Shown here: piece by piece, positions 35,330-45,022 of the stretch
How the letters are laid out: every line of letters begins with the position of its first letter
Numbering within the stretch: the stretch's first letter is position 1
Source of the DNA: a virus
IMG/VR virus record: IMGVR_UViG_3300047476_000672
Span: 1-52,300 of that record
Direction: 5' to 3' (one strand)
DNA length: 52,300 nt
Notes under the pieces: model-generated
The model's database searches: none
Seen by the model: only the letters and a program-made list of their open reading frames with translations
Told to the model about the DNA's origin: nothing
Position numbers and translations under genes: made by a program

Positions 35330-35361
35330 AGATAGAGATATCGGTGTAAAAACAAAACAAA

Positions 35362-36156
35362 ATGATTACTTTCAAAATGCCTAAAATCCAGAATGACTTG
35401 GCGTTCAACTTGGACACTTATGCAGCTGGTGACATCGTTTTAGCTGACGGTGTATTGTCTATCAAAGACGAATCTGGAACAGTAGCAGCTAAAATCCGTA
35501 CTAACGACCTTTTGTCTTACTCTTACGATGCGTATGCAGCTGGTACTGCTAACGTAGTTGACGTAGATGTTACAGGAGCTTCTTTAGTGAAAGATTCTAC
35601 TTATTCACTTACGGTTTTTGCTCCTAACGTAGTTAACTTCTTCGCTGGAGGACAAGAAACTGGAGCTACTTACCAAGCTCGTACTTACGTAGTTGGAGTT
35701 GATGCTACTCCTACTGCTGCTGAACTTCAAGCTTTGTTTGTTGCTCGTATCAATGCTGACGTTAATGCTTACTTTAGTGCTGCTGCTGTTGCTGGTGATA
35801 TCATCCGTATTACTGCTGACAACGCTGGATTTGGTCCATTAACTGTTACTCATACAATCCCTGGAACTGTTACTGTAGCAGACTCTACTGCATGGGTTTC
35901 TCCAGTTGGAACTGTAGCTGAAGCTTCTCAGTATATTAATGCTAGCAAATTAACTGCTGCATCTTATGACCGTTATGTAATTACTTACAACAAAATGATT
36001 CGTCACAATGCTGTAACCGGTCTTCAAGTAATCAAACCGACTAATGTTCTTTTCTACATTGATTCAGCTGATGCTGCTGGTGTTACATTGTTGACTTCAA
36101 TTCTTAACGGTACTTACGCTACTGTAGCTGACTACTTAGGATGTCCAGCTGTCTAA
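35362..36156 (+). CDS. Probable abundant virion protein (decoration or capsid-associated)
   Basis: The 264-residue protein (MITFKMPKIQNDLAFNLDTY) is low in charge, alanine/threonine/valine-rich and beta-patterned. It is followed by a strong terminator and preceded by its own promoter and leader. Its codon use (many GCT, GTA, CGT, AAC) is like that of the major capsid gene and unlike the early genes, pointing to high expression. A capsid decoration or head-associated protein is inferred; no family recognised. Confidence 0.6.
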   Translation: MITFKMPKIQNDLAFNLDTYAAGDIVLADGVLSIKDESGTVAAKIRTNDLLSYSYDAYAAGTANVVDVDVTGASLVKDSTYSLTVFAPNVVNFFAGGQETGATYQARTYVVGVDATPTAAELQALFVARINADVNAYFSAAAVAGDIIRITADNAGFGPLTVTHTIPGTVTVADSTAWVSPVGTVAEASQYINASKLTAASYDRYVITYNKMIRHNAVTGLQVIKPTNVLFYIDSADAAGVTLLTSILNGTYATVADYLGCPAV

Positions 36157-36168
36157 TCATATTTTGAT

Positions 36169-36176
36169 TATATTTG
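36169..36176 (+). promoter_or_regulatory. Possible -7 box before the portal operon
   Basis: TATATTTG matches TAnnTTTG but lies only 3 bp before a terminator hairpin, so a transcript begun here would start within the hairpin. It may drive the portal operon while the hairpin ends the upstream transcript. Evidence is limited to the motif. Confidence 0.35.
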
Positions 36177-36178
36177 CA

Positions 36179-36210
36179 GGGTAGGGGATTAATTTCCTCT
36201 ACCCTTATTT
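36179..36210 (+). terminator. Intrinsic terminator after the abundant virion protein gene
   Basis: GGGTAGGGGA pairs with TCCTCTACCC (one G-T pair) and is followed by TTATTT. It ends the mRNA of the gene at 35362-36156 and lies 8 bp before the next start. Confidence 0.75.
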
Positions 36211-36217
36211 AGTAAAT

Positions 36218-36790
36218 ATGAGCAAGAAAGAAACAGTTGAAGTAGATGTTATCTTGTTTGGTTTAGATAACAGCTCAGACTTACGAAACGAATATCCAGA
36301 ACTTGCGGATATACCAGAGTTTCAAAAATTAAAAGCCAAAGAGGTACGACTCTGTTGGTTGCTTGGAAATAGAACTTCGCCTTTGTATAAGCTTGATAAA
36401 AGGCAAAGATTACACAAAGCACTTGAAATAATCTACGGAGTTAGATACCAAGAAAACGAAGACCTTACACCAATGCTTCATGGCGAGATACCAGAAGAGA
36501 TTAGAGAAGGCATAAAGCGAATGGAGTTGTTCAATCCAGAGTATCGCTTACGGGCTAAGTTGCTTAGTCAGTATATGTTTGAAACATTAAATTCAATGGT
36601 TGTCCTCTCTGACGCTGAAATAGTCCAGATGGACATTGATGAGAAAAAGAAATATACAGATTTGGTAGTAAAGATTCATTCAGAGCTGCCAGATATGGTT
36701 AAAAGACTTGAAGAATCCTATGGTGTGAAAACAACAGATAGGAAGACGAAGAAAAAAGTTATGGTTAACATTAACGATATTTTGAAATAG
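36218..36790 (+). CDS. Conserved head-gene-cluster protein
   Basis: A 190-residue helical protein (VILFGLDNSSDLRNEYPELA, then LCWLLGNRTSPLYKLDKRQR) that lies 1 bp before the portal gene. The position directly upstream of the portal is typical for a conserved protein of crAss-like and related phages, but I cannot give a function. Possible roles are a small terminase-like or portal-assembly factor. Confidence 0.62.
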   Translation: MSKKETVEVDVILFGLDNSSDLRNEYPELADIPEFQKLKAKEVRLCWLLGNRTSPLYKLDKRQRLHKALEIIYGVRYQENEDLTPMLHGEIPEEIREGIKRMELFNPEYRLRAKLLSQYMFETLNSMVVLSDAEIVQMDIDEKKKYTDLVVKIHSELPDMVKRLEESYGVKTTDRKTKKKVMVNINDILK

Positions 36791-36791
36791 T

Positions 36792-38999
36792 ATGGCTTAC
36801 TTATTTAGCGACAGTAGAATACGCCCTAACAAACTGGAGGGTAAAAAAGACAAAAAATATCACAGAGACTACGCAAGGTTTTGTCTTTCGTCAATGAGTA
36901 GCTATCTATACAGACGATATATCAATAAATGTTTGATTAACTGGTCGTTCTTTAAAGGTCAAGATGGTCAATGGATTTTTGATGAAGATATCGAAGCTTT
37001 CTTCTTAGATGAATCAGGAGATATCCGTAACCGATTGAAATGGACTAAGAACGTAATTAAGCCAATGGTGCAACAATACGTTGGTAATGCGATACGTTTA
37101 GCATACGATGCAAGAGCTACTTGTATATCTGATTTCGTAATTAACAAGCGAGAAAAAGAACTCGCTAGAATGAAAGATTACTTTAAAATTGCTAAAAACT
37201 ATCCATATTTAGCAGACATCATTAAAGAATTTGTTCCTATCCAAGAAACAGAAGCTGAGACAGAAGAGATTTTTATGAATCTATTTGTTGAGGAATACGA
37301 GAAAGACATAAACAACTTAATTGAATATATAGCTCAAGAAGTAAATATTGATGAACTTAAAGTTCAGATTACAAGACACTTAGCTATTTGTGGAATGGGT
37401 ATCTACAAAGGATATGAGCTTAATGGTAATTATGTTGCTGAAGCTATTAATCCATTGTTTTTTCTTTGGGATATGTCTGCAAGAAAACCAGATTTATCTG
37501 ATTCAGAGTATATGGGTGAGTGGTATTATATGGATTCACCAAGTATCTTTGAGCGTTTTCAAGATTTAACAACTGAGCAGAGACAAGCTATTGAGAATTA
37601 CGGTAACAACAATCAAAATAATGGTATCCATAAGATTGTTAATGGTATTTATACTTTGGCTGGTAATAAAATACCTGTCCATGAAGTGTATTGGAAAGAT
37701 ATAGAAGTACGTGAGTACGGTTGGGTAATGGATGAATACGGATATCCTTACTACACAATGATTAATCATCCTGATTCAAAATATACAGATAAGGATTTGA
37801 TTGAGCCTATTACTGAAAAGCATAAAGAAGAAATGGGTAATAAAAAGAAGCATAAGATTTATGTAGACGTAATTCGATATGCTATTCTTATTGCTCAAGA
37901 AGATATGGGTAATGCTGACAACGATTTAGTTCTTGAATATGGTGTGTTGCCTTATCAAGAAAAGAATCTTTACGACCCAGCAAATGTTAAGTTCCCATAT
38001 AAGTGTTATACGTGGGTTTATGACCGTGGAGAGGTACTTACTCCACTTGATGATGTTATTGACCCTCAGCGTTTCTTAAACAGAACTATATCAGTTGTAG
38101 AATCTCACATGGCCAACATGAGAGGAACTGGTACAGTAATATCTAAATCAGCTGTAGACGATAGAGACGGAGAGGCAGATATCAACAGAAACATTAATGC
38201 ATCTAAACCTATTTTCGTAGACACAGACCGTGTAGGTTCTGTACAAAATGCTATTGGTACTTATGGTACTAATGTTGGAGCTGGAACATTACAATTATTT
38301 GATGTAATTAACAGCATACAAACAAGTATTCAGGACGTTACAGGTGTAAACGAAGCGATGACAGGTACTCAGGGTGCTTCAGATGCATTAGTTGGTGTTG
38401 TACAGGCTCAGATACAAAGAGGTTCATTAGTTCAGGAGCCATTCTATTGGGCACTTACATCAATACTTCGTCAAGCATACGAACACATGGCTACTGTAGG
38501 TAAAGCTATTTACCATGACAATCCACGTAAGTTGGCTATTATGCTTGGTGATAAAGGTCTTCAAAATATAATGATTACAGAGGACCACTTAATGCAAGAT
38601 TATAGAGTATTCATTAAACGTGGAGAATCTAAAGAACAAGGTATTGCTAATGGTAATCAATTGTTATTCACATTGTTGCAAGCTGGTATGATTGACCAGA
38701 TTATGTTCTCTAACTTATTTAATAGAGCTACTCCTGAGCTTATTGCTGATTCATTACGTGAACACTATAGAGCTGTTAAACAAGCTGAGGCAATGTCTAA
38801 TAGGGCTCAAATGGAAGGTCAGGCTATAGCTCAACAGGCTATGGCACAACAAGCTGCTGCTGCTCAAGAACAACAAGCTGCTCAATTAGAAACTGAAGTT
38901 GCTATGAAAGGTATGGACCATGATATGGAAATGGAAAAAATAGCATTAAAAGAAGCTGCCAAGACTGAGCGTGATATGCTTAAAAAACAGGGTATGTAA
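36792..38999 (+). CDS. Portal protein
   Basis: This 735-residue protein lies between the terminase region and the scaffold/capsid genes. It has the pattern of Bacteroidota podovirus portals: RNRLKWTKNVIKPMVQQYVG near residue 80, an acidic/aromatic stem region, and NRTISVVESHMANMRGTG in the clip/wing area. Later come GVNEAMTGTQGASDALVGVV and a glutamine/alanine-rich C-terminal helix (QQAMAQQAAAAQEQQAAQLE), the crown/barrel. It forms the dodecameric DNA gateway of the head and the docking site for terminase. Confidence 0.8.
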   Translation: MAYLFSDSRIRPNKLEGKKDKKYHRDYARFCLSSMSSYLYRRYINKCLINWSFFKGQDGQWIFDEDIEAFFLDESGDIRNRLKWTKNVIKPMVQQYVGNAIRLAYDARATCISDFVINKREKELARMKDYFKIAKNYPYLADIIKEFVPIQETEAETEEIFMNLFVEEYEKDINNLIEYIAQEVNIDELKVQITRHLAICGMGIYKGYELNGNYVAEAINPLFFLWDMSARKPDLSDSEYMGEWYYMDSPSIFERFQDLTTEQRQAIENYGNNNQNNGIHKIVNGIYTLAGNKIPVHEVYWKDIEVREYGWVMDEYGYPYYTMINHPDSKYTDKDLIEPITEKHKEEMGNKKKHKIYVDVIRYAILIAQEDMGNADNDLVLEYGVLPYQEKNLYDPANVKFPYKCYTWVYDRGEVLTPLDDVIDPQRFLNRTISVVESHMANMRGTGTVISKSAVDDRDGEADINRNINASKPIFVDTDRVGSVQNAIGTYGTNVGAGTLQLFDVINSIQTSIQDVTGVNEAMTGTQGASDALVGVVQAQIQRGSLVQEPFYWALTSILRQAYEHMATVGKAIYHDNPRKLAIMLGDKGLQNIMITEDHLMQDYRVFIKRGESKEQGIANGNQLLFTLLQAGMIDQIMFSNLFNRATPELIADSLREHYRAVKQAEAMSNRAQMEGQAIAQQAMAQQAAAAQEQQAAQLETEVAMKGMDHDMEMEKIALKEAAKTERDMLKKQGM

Positions 39000-39007
39000 T
39001 TAATTAC

Positions 39008-39015
39008 TAATTTTG
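39008..39015 (+). promoter_or_regulatory. Possible -7 box before scaffold/capsid genes
   Basis: TAATTTTG matches TAnnTTTG in the 35-bp gap between portal and scaffold-like gene, 20 bp before the start. No -33 element is seen. It could strengthen expression of scaffold and capsid. Confidence 0.35.
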
Positions 39016-39034
39016 AAACCAAATAACAACTTAT

Positions 39035-40234
39035 ATGGAAGATAACTTCGAAAAAGAGTTGGAAAGAGTTGCTGAAACGTCAGCTCCAGAGATTGATTTT
39101 GAAGGTTTAGATTTGCCGGCTGATATGGCTGAACAAATCAGACAGATTGAGTCTTTGGCGCAGATTGATTCTGAATTCGCCAATTCACAAGAGTACAAAG
39201 ACTTGATGGCTAGTATTTCTAATAGCGGTCAAGCATCAAAGTCTAATTCAGAGGAAGAGGACGAAGATGAAGAATACGATGAGGAAGAAGAGGAAGAAGA
39301 TGAGGAAGAGTCTGTTGATTCTGATGACATTTTTGGAATCTTAAAATCACCTAAGAAGGAGAAGGAAGTAAAACTTTCTTTTGAGCCTCCTAAAGAGATG
39401 GTTAAAATGCTTTCTTCTAAGTATGGAATTGAAGACGCAAGTAAGTTCTTTGCTTCTGTAGATACATGGAGAAATCAGGCACAAGAGGGTTCTGAGATTA
39501 AGAGAGAATATGAAGCTCTTACTGAAGACCTTCAATCGTTACCTGCTGATATACGTACACAAATTCAATTGTGGGCAAATGGTGAAGACCATACACAATT
39601 TATGAATGTTCAACAAAGACTGGACTTCTCATCAGATTTCGATGACCAAGAAATTGACGGATTAGTTCAGCACTATCTTCCTGAACAGTATAATAAATTG
39701 ACTCGTTCTCTTGAGAATGGTGATATTGATGAAGCTGATTTTGAGGATAGAATAACTTTGTTAGCAGAGTCTACTAAACGAATGTTTATTGAAGACAAAA
39801 AAGCGTTAGAGGCCGAGCGTGAGCAGTTTATTGAACGTCAAAAAAATCAGTTTCAAAATCTGAAAAAGACGGCACTGCTTTCCGTGGAGAATCTAAGTAA
39901 GGCTTACCCTAACTTCAGCAAGTCGGAGATTAATAAAATCCGGAGCGTCTTGGTTGAGGGGAAGATAGACAGTTTGTTTACGAAGTCTGACGGAACATAC
40001 AATGAAGATGCAGCTGAATTGGTTGCTTACGCAATGTATGGAAAGAAGATGTTAGAATCTGTTAGAAAGATATCTGAACGAAAAGGAGAAAGTAAGGCTA
40101 ATCAGAAGATAGTCGACTCTAGTCCTAAGACAGTTAAAAAACAAAAGGCCGCTGGTGGAAACCAAGGTCTTGGAATGGAAGCTGTAGGACACTTGAGTGG
40201 AGTATTTAAAGGAGACCCTTACGCAAGTAGGTAA
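39035..40234 (+). CDS. Scaffold-like protein
   Basis: The 399-residue protein is helical and highly charged, with an extremely acidic stretch around residues 75-95 and long heptad-like helices near residues 245-285 (RMFIEDKKALEAEREQFIER). Its end is basic and flexible (KQKAAGGNQGLGMEAVGHLS). Position directly before the major capsid gene, acidity and helical nature fit a scaffolding protein that guides procapsid assembly. Sequence alone does not identify a protease. Confidence 0.65.
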   Translation: MEDNFEKELERVAETSAPEIDFEGLDLPADMAEQIRQIESLAQIDSEFANSQEYKDLMASISNSGQASKSNSEEEDEDEEYDEEEEEEDEEESVDSDDIFGILKSPKKEKEVKLSFEPPKEMVKMLSSKYGIEDASKFFASVDTWRNQAQEGSEIKREYEALTEDLQSLPADIRTQIQLWANGEDHTQFMNVQQRLDFSSDFDDQEIDGLVQHYLPEQYNKLTRSLENGDIDEADFEDRITLLAESTKRMFIEDKKALEAEREQFIERQKNQFQNLKKTALLSVENLSKAYPNFSKSEINKIRSVLVEGKIDSLFTKSDGTYNEDAAELVAYAMYGKKMLESVRKISERKGESKANQKIVDSSPKTVKKQKAAGGNQGLGMEAVGHLSGVFKGDPYASR

Positions 40235-40257
40235 TGTAAAATTTAAAAACAAAAACG

Positions 40258-41493
40258 ATGGCGTTATACAATGACACAACGGCAAAGTTCACGAATCAAA
40301 ACTTAAACTCAGTTGGTTCTGAATATGCTAATCTTTACGGTCACGATTTGTCCCTATTGGTACAAAAGTTGACTAACCGTGCAATCTTTGATGCTGCTCC
40401 TCAGCAGTTCATGGATTTGAAATTATTGAACATGGTATCTCCTGAGCAAGTTAACTCTGACGAGTTCTTCTTCCAAGAGATGGCTTATCAGCGTGAGCCT
40501 CTAGTGGCAATTGCTGGTGCTGCTGGTGTTGCATACCCTGCTACACAAACAATCTCTGTTCAATCTGTAGACAATATTGCTACTAACACAATCATCTCTT
40601 ACCCTAATGGTCAGAAAGGTAGTGTTACTGCTGTAGATACTACTAACTTGACAGTAACTGTAACTCCTTACAACGGAGATACTTTGCCAGCTGTAAATGC
40701 TGACGATATTCTTGCTAACGTATCTTCTGTAGATTACGATGGTTCTGAAGGTTTCGCTCAGTACTTCCGCGCTTCTACAATTGAGCGTTCTAACTACGTT
40801 CAGTTGTTCAACAAGGCTATCCGTTACTCTGAAGTAGAGCTTCACAAGTTGAAAAACCAAGGAACTACTTCTAACTTCCTTGAAATGGAGAAAGCTGCGA
40901 TGTTTAACCAACACCGTATTGATATCTCTAACGCATTCTGGACTGGTCAAAAAGGTGAAATCATCACTCAGAACGGAACTCCTGCTAAAACAACTGGTGG
41001 TGTTTACACTTCTATGTTGGAAGCTGGTGCTCCTAACGCTTTGGCTACTACAGCTACGTTGGTAGATGCATTCGAAGATGTAGTATTATCTTCTGAATAT
41101 GGTGATTACGGTACTACTCGTATGGCGTTCATGACTCCACGTACACACCGTGCTCTTTCTTTGGCTTACAAAGAAGAATTGACTCGTTACCAACCTAACG
41201 ATGAAATCGCTTTGTTGAACTTGAAAGAAGTTAACCTTGGTTCTTCTCGTATCGTTCTTGTACCATTCAAGCGTTTCGAAGACCGTGCATCATTCCCTGG
41301 TTCTTTCGAGAACAAAATTGTTATCCTTGATATGAAAAACATCAAGCGTACACAACTTTGGGGTGAGCGTTCTGGAGATACTCTTAAATTAGAGGATGGA
41401 GTTCCTAAGCGTTATGGTGATGTTTGGGTTGATTGTAACATGGGTGTTAAAATGCACAACCCACTTGCGTGTGCATGGGTAGACATCGCATAA
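40258..41493 (+). CDS. Major capsid protein
   Basis: The 411-residue protein (MALYNDTTAKFTNQNLNSVG) has the composition and length of HK97-fold capsid proteins: an N-terminal arm, a beta insertion (TISVQSVDNIATNTIISYPN), then P- and A-domain-like segments (AMFNQHRIDISNAFWTGQKG, TLVDAFEDVVLSSEYGDYGT, RMAFMTPRTHRALSLAYKEE). Codon use is biased to GCT, CGT, GTA and AAC, as expected for the most abundant protein. It follows the scaffold-like gene and precedes a strong terminator. Confidence 0.85.
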   Translation: MALYNDTTAKFTNQNLNSVGSEYANLYGHDLSLLVQKLTNRAIFDAAPQQFMDLKLLNMVSPEQVNSDEFFFQEMAYQREPLVAIAGAAGVAYPATQTISVQSVDNIATNTIISYPNGQKGSVTAVDTTNLTVTVTPYNGDTLPAVNADDILANVSSVDYDGSEGFAQYFRASTIERSNYVQLFNKAIRYSEVELHKLKNQGTTSNFLEMEKAAMFNQHRIDISNAFWTGQKGEIITQNGTPAKTTGGVYTSMLEAGAPNALATTATLVDAFEDVVLSSEYGDYGTTRMAFMTPRTHRALSLAYKEELTRYQPNDEIALLNLKEVNLGSSRIVLVPFKRFEDRASFPGSFENKIVILDMKNIKRTQLWGERSGDTLKLEDGVPKRYGDVWVDCNMGVKMHNPLACAWVDIA

Positions 41494-41519
41494 TCAATAC
41501 CGATTAGCATAAATCATTT

Positions 41520-41551
41520 GGGGAGGGGCAAATAACTCCTCCCCTTATTTT
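41520..41551 (+). terminator. Intrinsic terminator after major capsid gene
   Basis: GGGGAGG (41520-41526) pairs with CCTCCCC (41538-41544) and is followed by TTATTTT. It resembles the terminator at 36179-36210 in design. Confidence 0.78.
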
Positions 41552-41564
41552 AAATAATAACAAG

Positions 41565-42449
41565 ATGGCAATAGAGAAAAAAACAACAAAAAAAGACTTG
41601 AAGTTTGAAGGTAATCAGACATCAAGCAGCGTAGATTTTGATTTAAAATTAGGCCCATTTTCGCCAAATTCGAAAGAAGATGTGAAGCCTAAAGCTGAGA
41701 AGACAGTGTCTGAGGTTGCACACACAGAGGATATGTTTCCTGAAGTAGAAAGAGGTGAAATTAAACCTGAACCAAAAGAAGAGGCTGTGCCGTTATCTAT
41801 CGTTCAAAAGATGATGGAAGAGATGCAGCAAAAGTTTATGAATCAAATCAACAAAATCAAATTCGACAAAAATAAGAGCGAGCTTGATAGTGATTTAGAT
41901 TATGTTAGAGACCTTGAGGATGATTGGATGGAGAATCCTGCAATATTTTTTGCGTTTTCTTTAAACTTTTCAATCCACGGTGATAAGAAACGTGGTGCTG
42001 AAAGTATTCCACCTCAGGGGCCTATCCGTTTCCAACCATTGATTCGTACAAAACGTAAGGGTCAACGTGGTGTTCAAGTAGTATCTGTATCTTCTGTTAA
42101 AGTACATTCTAAAGAAGTGGCTGAATACTTACGAGGCCATAGTCAATATGGAATTGCTTTCTATGAGAATATGGATTCTGCATTGAATGTTGATTCTACA
42201 TGGGCACAAAAAATGATTGAAGCACAGCAGTCTATTAGTAGATTATCTGATTTACAAGTAGTTGCAAGAGCAAAACAAGAAGGGATGTCTGTATCTCAAA
42301 GTCCTGAGGCAATGCGTAAGCAGTTAGTGGAAATTACTGCTAAACGTCAAATTGCTCAACAAGACAATATGTTATACGGGTCTCTTCGTAAAGCTACAGT
42401 TGATAAGACTGGTAGAGAGATTATAGAAAAAACAATTCCTAATTACTAA
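41565..42449 (+). CDS. Hypothetical virion protein
   Basis: A 294-residue protein with a charged, disordered N-terminal third (K/E/P-rich up to about residue 85) and a folded part (NPAIFFAFSLNFSIHGDKKR, then PIRFQPLIRTKRKGQRGVQV). It ends in a helical tail. It lies between the capsid gene and the connector genes. A head-completion or internal head protein is possible. Confidence 0.6.
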   Translation: MAIEKKTTKKDLKFEGNQTSSSVDFDLKLGPFSPNSKEDVKPKAEKTVSEVAHTEDMFPEVERGEIKPEPKEEAVPLSIVQKMMEEMQQKFMNQINKIKFDKNKSELDSDLDYVRDLEDDWMENPAIFFAFSLNFSIHGDKKRGAESIPPQGPIRFQPLIRTKRKGQRGVQVVSVSSVKVHSKEVAEYLRGHSQYGIAFYENMDSALNVDSTWAQKMIEAQQSISRLSDLQVVARAKQEGMSVSQSPEAMRKQLVEITAKRQIAQQDNMLYGSLRKATVDKTGREIIEKTIPNY

Positions 42450-42451
42450 TT

Positions 42452-43210
42452 ATGTTTACGGCATTAGAACTAAGAAATCAACTAGCCTTTGCATTAGATG
42501 CTGAAGGTTCTGACCATTATCGTGATGATTTAGATTATATCCCTGCGATTAATGCAGCGATGAAGTGGTTGACTTCTATTGTTAATGCCGCATACGGACA
42601 AGGTAAGATAGGTGAAGAGTTTTTTAGAGAATTGTCATACTCTGGGGTTTTTCAAACAAGTATTAACTCCAGAGTATCTCTTGACATCTTCCCATCTGAA
42701 GTGTGGAGTATATTAGCAGTATATGTAAATCCTGATGTTCAGGTTAATACAGGTATGCCTGTTCCTAATACTCCAGATGTTTACAGAAGTTATTATTTGA
42801 GTAACCTTACTCATTTATCAGCATCTTATAGTTGCAAAAGACTTAATGTTGAGGAGTGGGCTGTAAATAAAGTTAATCCATTTGAAGCTGGATTTGATGC
42901 AGAATATGTATGTGATGATTTAAAAAGATACGCATATATATCTCCGCTTAATTACAATGGAGTTTCAGAAGGATTCTTGTCTCAGGAAATAGAGATAAGA
43001 CCAAAGTTATCAAACAAAAAAGTTACTATCTTTTGGGTTAAGAAACCGGATAAGATTGTAAATATTACCGATGAGATTGGATTCCCTAATAGTGTATTCC
43101 AATTGTTATTCAATAAAGCATTGTTCTACATTAGCTTTAAACAAGGTGATGGAACAACTATTAATTCTGTTTCAAATGCAGATATTCAGCAACTATTAGA
43201 CGTATTATAA
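42452..43210 (+). CDS. Probable head-tail connector / ring protein
   Basis: The 252-residue protein begins MFTALELRNQLAFALDAEGS, then DYIPAINAAMKWLTSIVNAA. An N-terminal helical start with D-x-I-P-A-I-N-A-A and a beta-rich rest matches neck proteins of crAss-like/podovirus genomes. It is the first of three similar-sized genes in a row, consistent with ring proteins stacked below the portal. Confidence 0.62.
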   Translation: MFTALELRNQLAFALDAEGSDHYRDDLDYIPAINAAMKWLTSIVNAAYGQGKIGEEFFRELSYSGVFQTSINSRVSLDIFPSEVWSILAVYVNPDVQVNTGMPVPNTPDVYRSYYLSNLTHLSASYSCKRLNVEEWAVNKVNPFEAGFDAEYVCDDLKRYAYISPLNYNGVSEGFLSQEIEIRPKLSNKKVTIFWVKKPDKIVNITDEIGFPNSVFQLLFNKALFYISFKQGDGTTINSVSNADIQQLLDVL

Positions 43211-43211
43211 G

Positions 43212-43946
43212 ATGGCAACGTATAGATATGTAGTTTACGATTTAGAAAAGAGCTTAAACGCATCATTTGACGATGCTGACTTTACGTTTCCTCAAATAAT
43301 GTATTGGGTAACAGTAGTTGCCAATAGGTTACGTGTAGAACATAATAATTTAACTAATTCTGATTTATTTACGTCTACATTTCATTCTGTTCCTGTTTTA
43401 ACAGATGAAAAAGGAAGAAAGTACATAGACTTACCGGCACAGATAATGGATTTACCAAATAATGCTGGTGTAGTTTATATTACATATAATTATGAAACCT
43501 GTAAGTGCGATGGGCCTATGTTTGCTCAGAAGTTCTTTCAGCCTGTAAATGTTGGAGCTGTTCAGCATTTATATCTTGATGAATATACAAAACCATCTGT
43601 TAGTAATCCTTATTTCTACAGAATAGGACACATGGTTAATAACAATGGTGTAAATAGAATTTACCTTCTTGGCGTTGAATGTATATCAATTGAAGATGTA
43701 GAAATTGCTATTAAGGCAAGCATTGACCCAATGAAGATATGTGATTTGGATGAGCAAGTTCCTCTTCCAGATGAAAGAATACAAGAACTTATAAATGAGG
43801 TACTTAAACTTGGTAAATTCATTATGATGATGCCTACAGAGGGAATCAATGATGGTGAAGATTCAAGTAAGATTGCTAATCAGTATTCTGCTCGTGGAGC
43901 TACGTTATCTGATTTATCTGCTCAACAACAAGGACAAACTGAATAA
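43212..43946 (+). CDS. Probable head-tail connector / ring protein
   Basis: A 244-residue protein (MATYRYVVYDLEKSLNASFD) with a helical opening, MYWVTVVANRLRVEHNNLTN, then a beta domain (GRKYIDLPAQIMDLPNNAGV) and a helical end (IQELINEVLKLGKFIMM). The L-P-x-x-I-M-D-L-P phrase and lengths are typical of neck-ring subunits. It starts 1 bp after the previous stop. Confidence 0.62.
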   Translation: MATYRYVVYDLEKSLNASFDDADFTFPQIMYWVTVVANRLRVEHNNLTNSDLFTSTFHSVPVLTDEKGRKYIDLPAQIMDLPNNAGVVYITYNYETCKCDGPMFAQKFFQPVNVGAVQHLYLDEYTKPSVSNPYFYRIGHMVNNNGVNRIYLLGVECISIEDVEIAIKASIDPMKICDLDEQVPLPDERIQELINEVLKLGKFIMMMPTEGINDGEDSSKIANQYSARGATLSDLSAQQQGQTE

Positions 43947-43951
43947 TAGAT

Positions 43952-44722
43952 ATGAAGGCAAACGATTTCGTAAGTATAGAGCATATTTTAGCTGAAGTTA
44001 CTACTACCTTAGATGACAAGGAATTTAAGAAGGGATTCCCTAAAGGATGGTACATATCTCGTATTCAGGATGCTATGCAGGAGTTATCATTTGATACATT
44101 CTGGCTGACTATCCAAAAGGATTATGAGATGCCTAAGAATGGCCAGATAGAAATGCCAACTAATGTATTCAATATCAGAGAGATATATTTGTATACTGGT
44201 TCACTATGTAACCCTAATAAGACTCAAGTAGTTTATTGGAAGCGTCATTTTAACAATACATCTGATGGTACAGGATATACTGCCCGTGTAAAAGATGACG
44301 GAAGTAATGGTGGGGATATTTATCAGCCTAACCAGCGTATTTATTCTCGTAACATGGAAGGATTCTATGGTCCAAAGTTTTACTACAATGTAAACAATGG
44401 GCTTATGATGTTTAGTAAAGAATGTACTTCATTCCCTTACATACGTATTATATTCAATGGTATGGGTGTAGAGAATGGTGACTTGCCTATTATACCACGA
44501 TTCTTTGAAAGAGCTGTTGTTGAATATGTTGAGGAGCGATTCTATAATGCAATGAAAGCAAGAGACCCAAGAATCTATAGAGTTCTTTGGAGTGATGCAT
44601 ATGCGAGATTGAACGACCCTGTAAACGGTGGTTGGAATAAGGCTCGTAAGCGTATTAAGGCTATGGATTCTCAAGAGAAAGAATCTATGGAAGAATATAT
44701 CTCGAGTATGTTCCATAAATAA
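43952..44722 (+). CDS. Probable head-tail connector / ring protein
   Basis: The 256-residue protein (MKANDFVSIEHILAEVTTTL) has the neck-protein pattern YISRIQDAMQELSFDTFWLT, then IEMPTNVFNIREIYLYTGSL and PRFFERAVVEYVEERFYNAM, resembling ring proteins of crAss-like phages. It completes the group of three connector genes. Role: joining portal to tail; inferred from pattern and location. Confidence 0.66.
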   Translation: MKANDFVSIEHILAEVTTTLDDKEFKKGFPKGWYISRIQDAMQELSFDTFWLTIQKDYEMPKNGQIEMPTNVFNIREIYLYTGSLCNPNKTQVVYWKRHFNNTSDGTGYTARVKDDGSNGGDIYQPNQRIYSRNMEGFYGPKFYYNVNNGLMMFSKECTSFPYIRIIFNGMGVENGDLPIIPRFFERAVVEYVEERFYNAMKARDPRIYRVLWSDAYARLNDPVNGGWNKARKRIKAMDSQEKESMEEYISSMFHK

Positions 44723-44728
44723 TATTTT

Positions 44729-45019
44729 ATGTTAGACAAGAAATCAATGCCATGTAATAAGCCACGTAAGTCACCTAATCCTAAAAAGAAGAAGGTGGTT
44801 AAGGCTTGTCAGAATGGTCAAGAAAAGATAATTCATTTTGGTGCTACTGGATATGGTCATAACTATTCATCAGCAGCAAGAAAGTCATTTAAAGCACGGC
44901 ACAATTGTTCAACAGCTACAAGCAAACTTACTGCTCGTTATTGGGCTTGTAAGAATCTATGGGCAGGAAAAGGTGGTGATACACAAAGCTCACCAAGTAA
45001 TAGAAGAGGTAAATATTAA
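44729..45019 (+). CDS. Small conserved phage protein (DUF6321-like)
   Basis: A 96-residue basic protein: VVKACQNGQEKIIHFGATGYGHN, then SFKARHNCSTATSKLTARYW and ACKNLW. The I-x-F-G ... S-F-x-A-R-H-x-C ... L-T-A-R-Y-W-x-C pattern is a widespread small phage protein, probably a virion component with bound metal through conserved C/H. It follows the connector genes, 6 bp downstream. Confidence 0.72.
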   Translation: MLDKKSMPCNKPRKSPNPKKKKVVKACQNGQEKIIHFGATGYGHNYSSAARKSFKARHNCSTATSKLTARYWACKNLWAGKGGDTQSSPSNRRGKY

Positions 45020-45022
45020 TTT

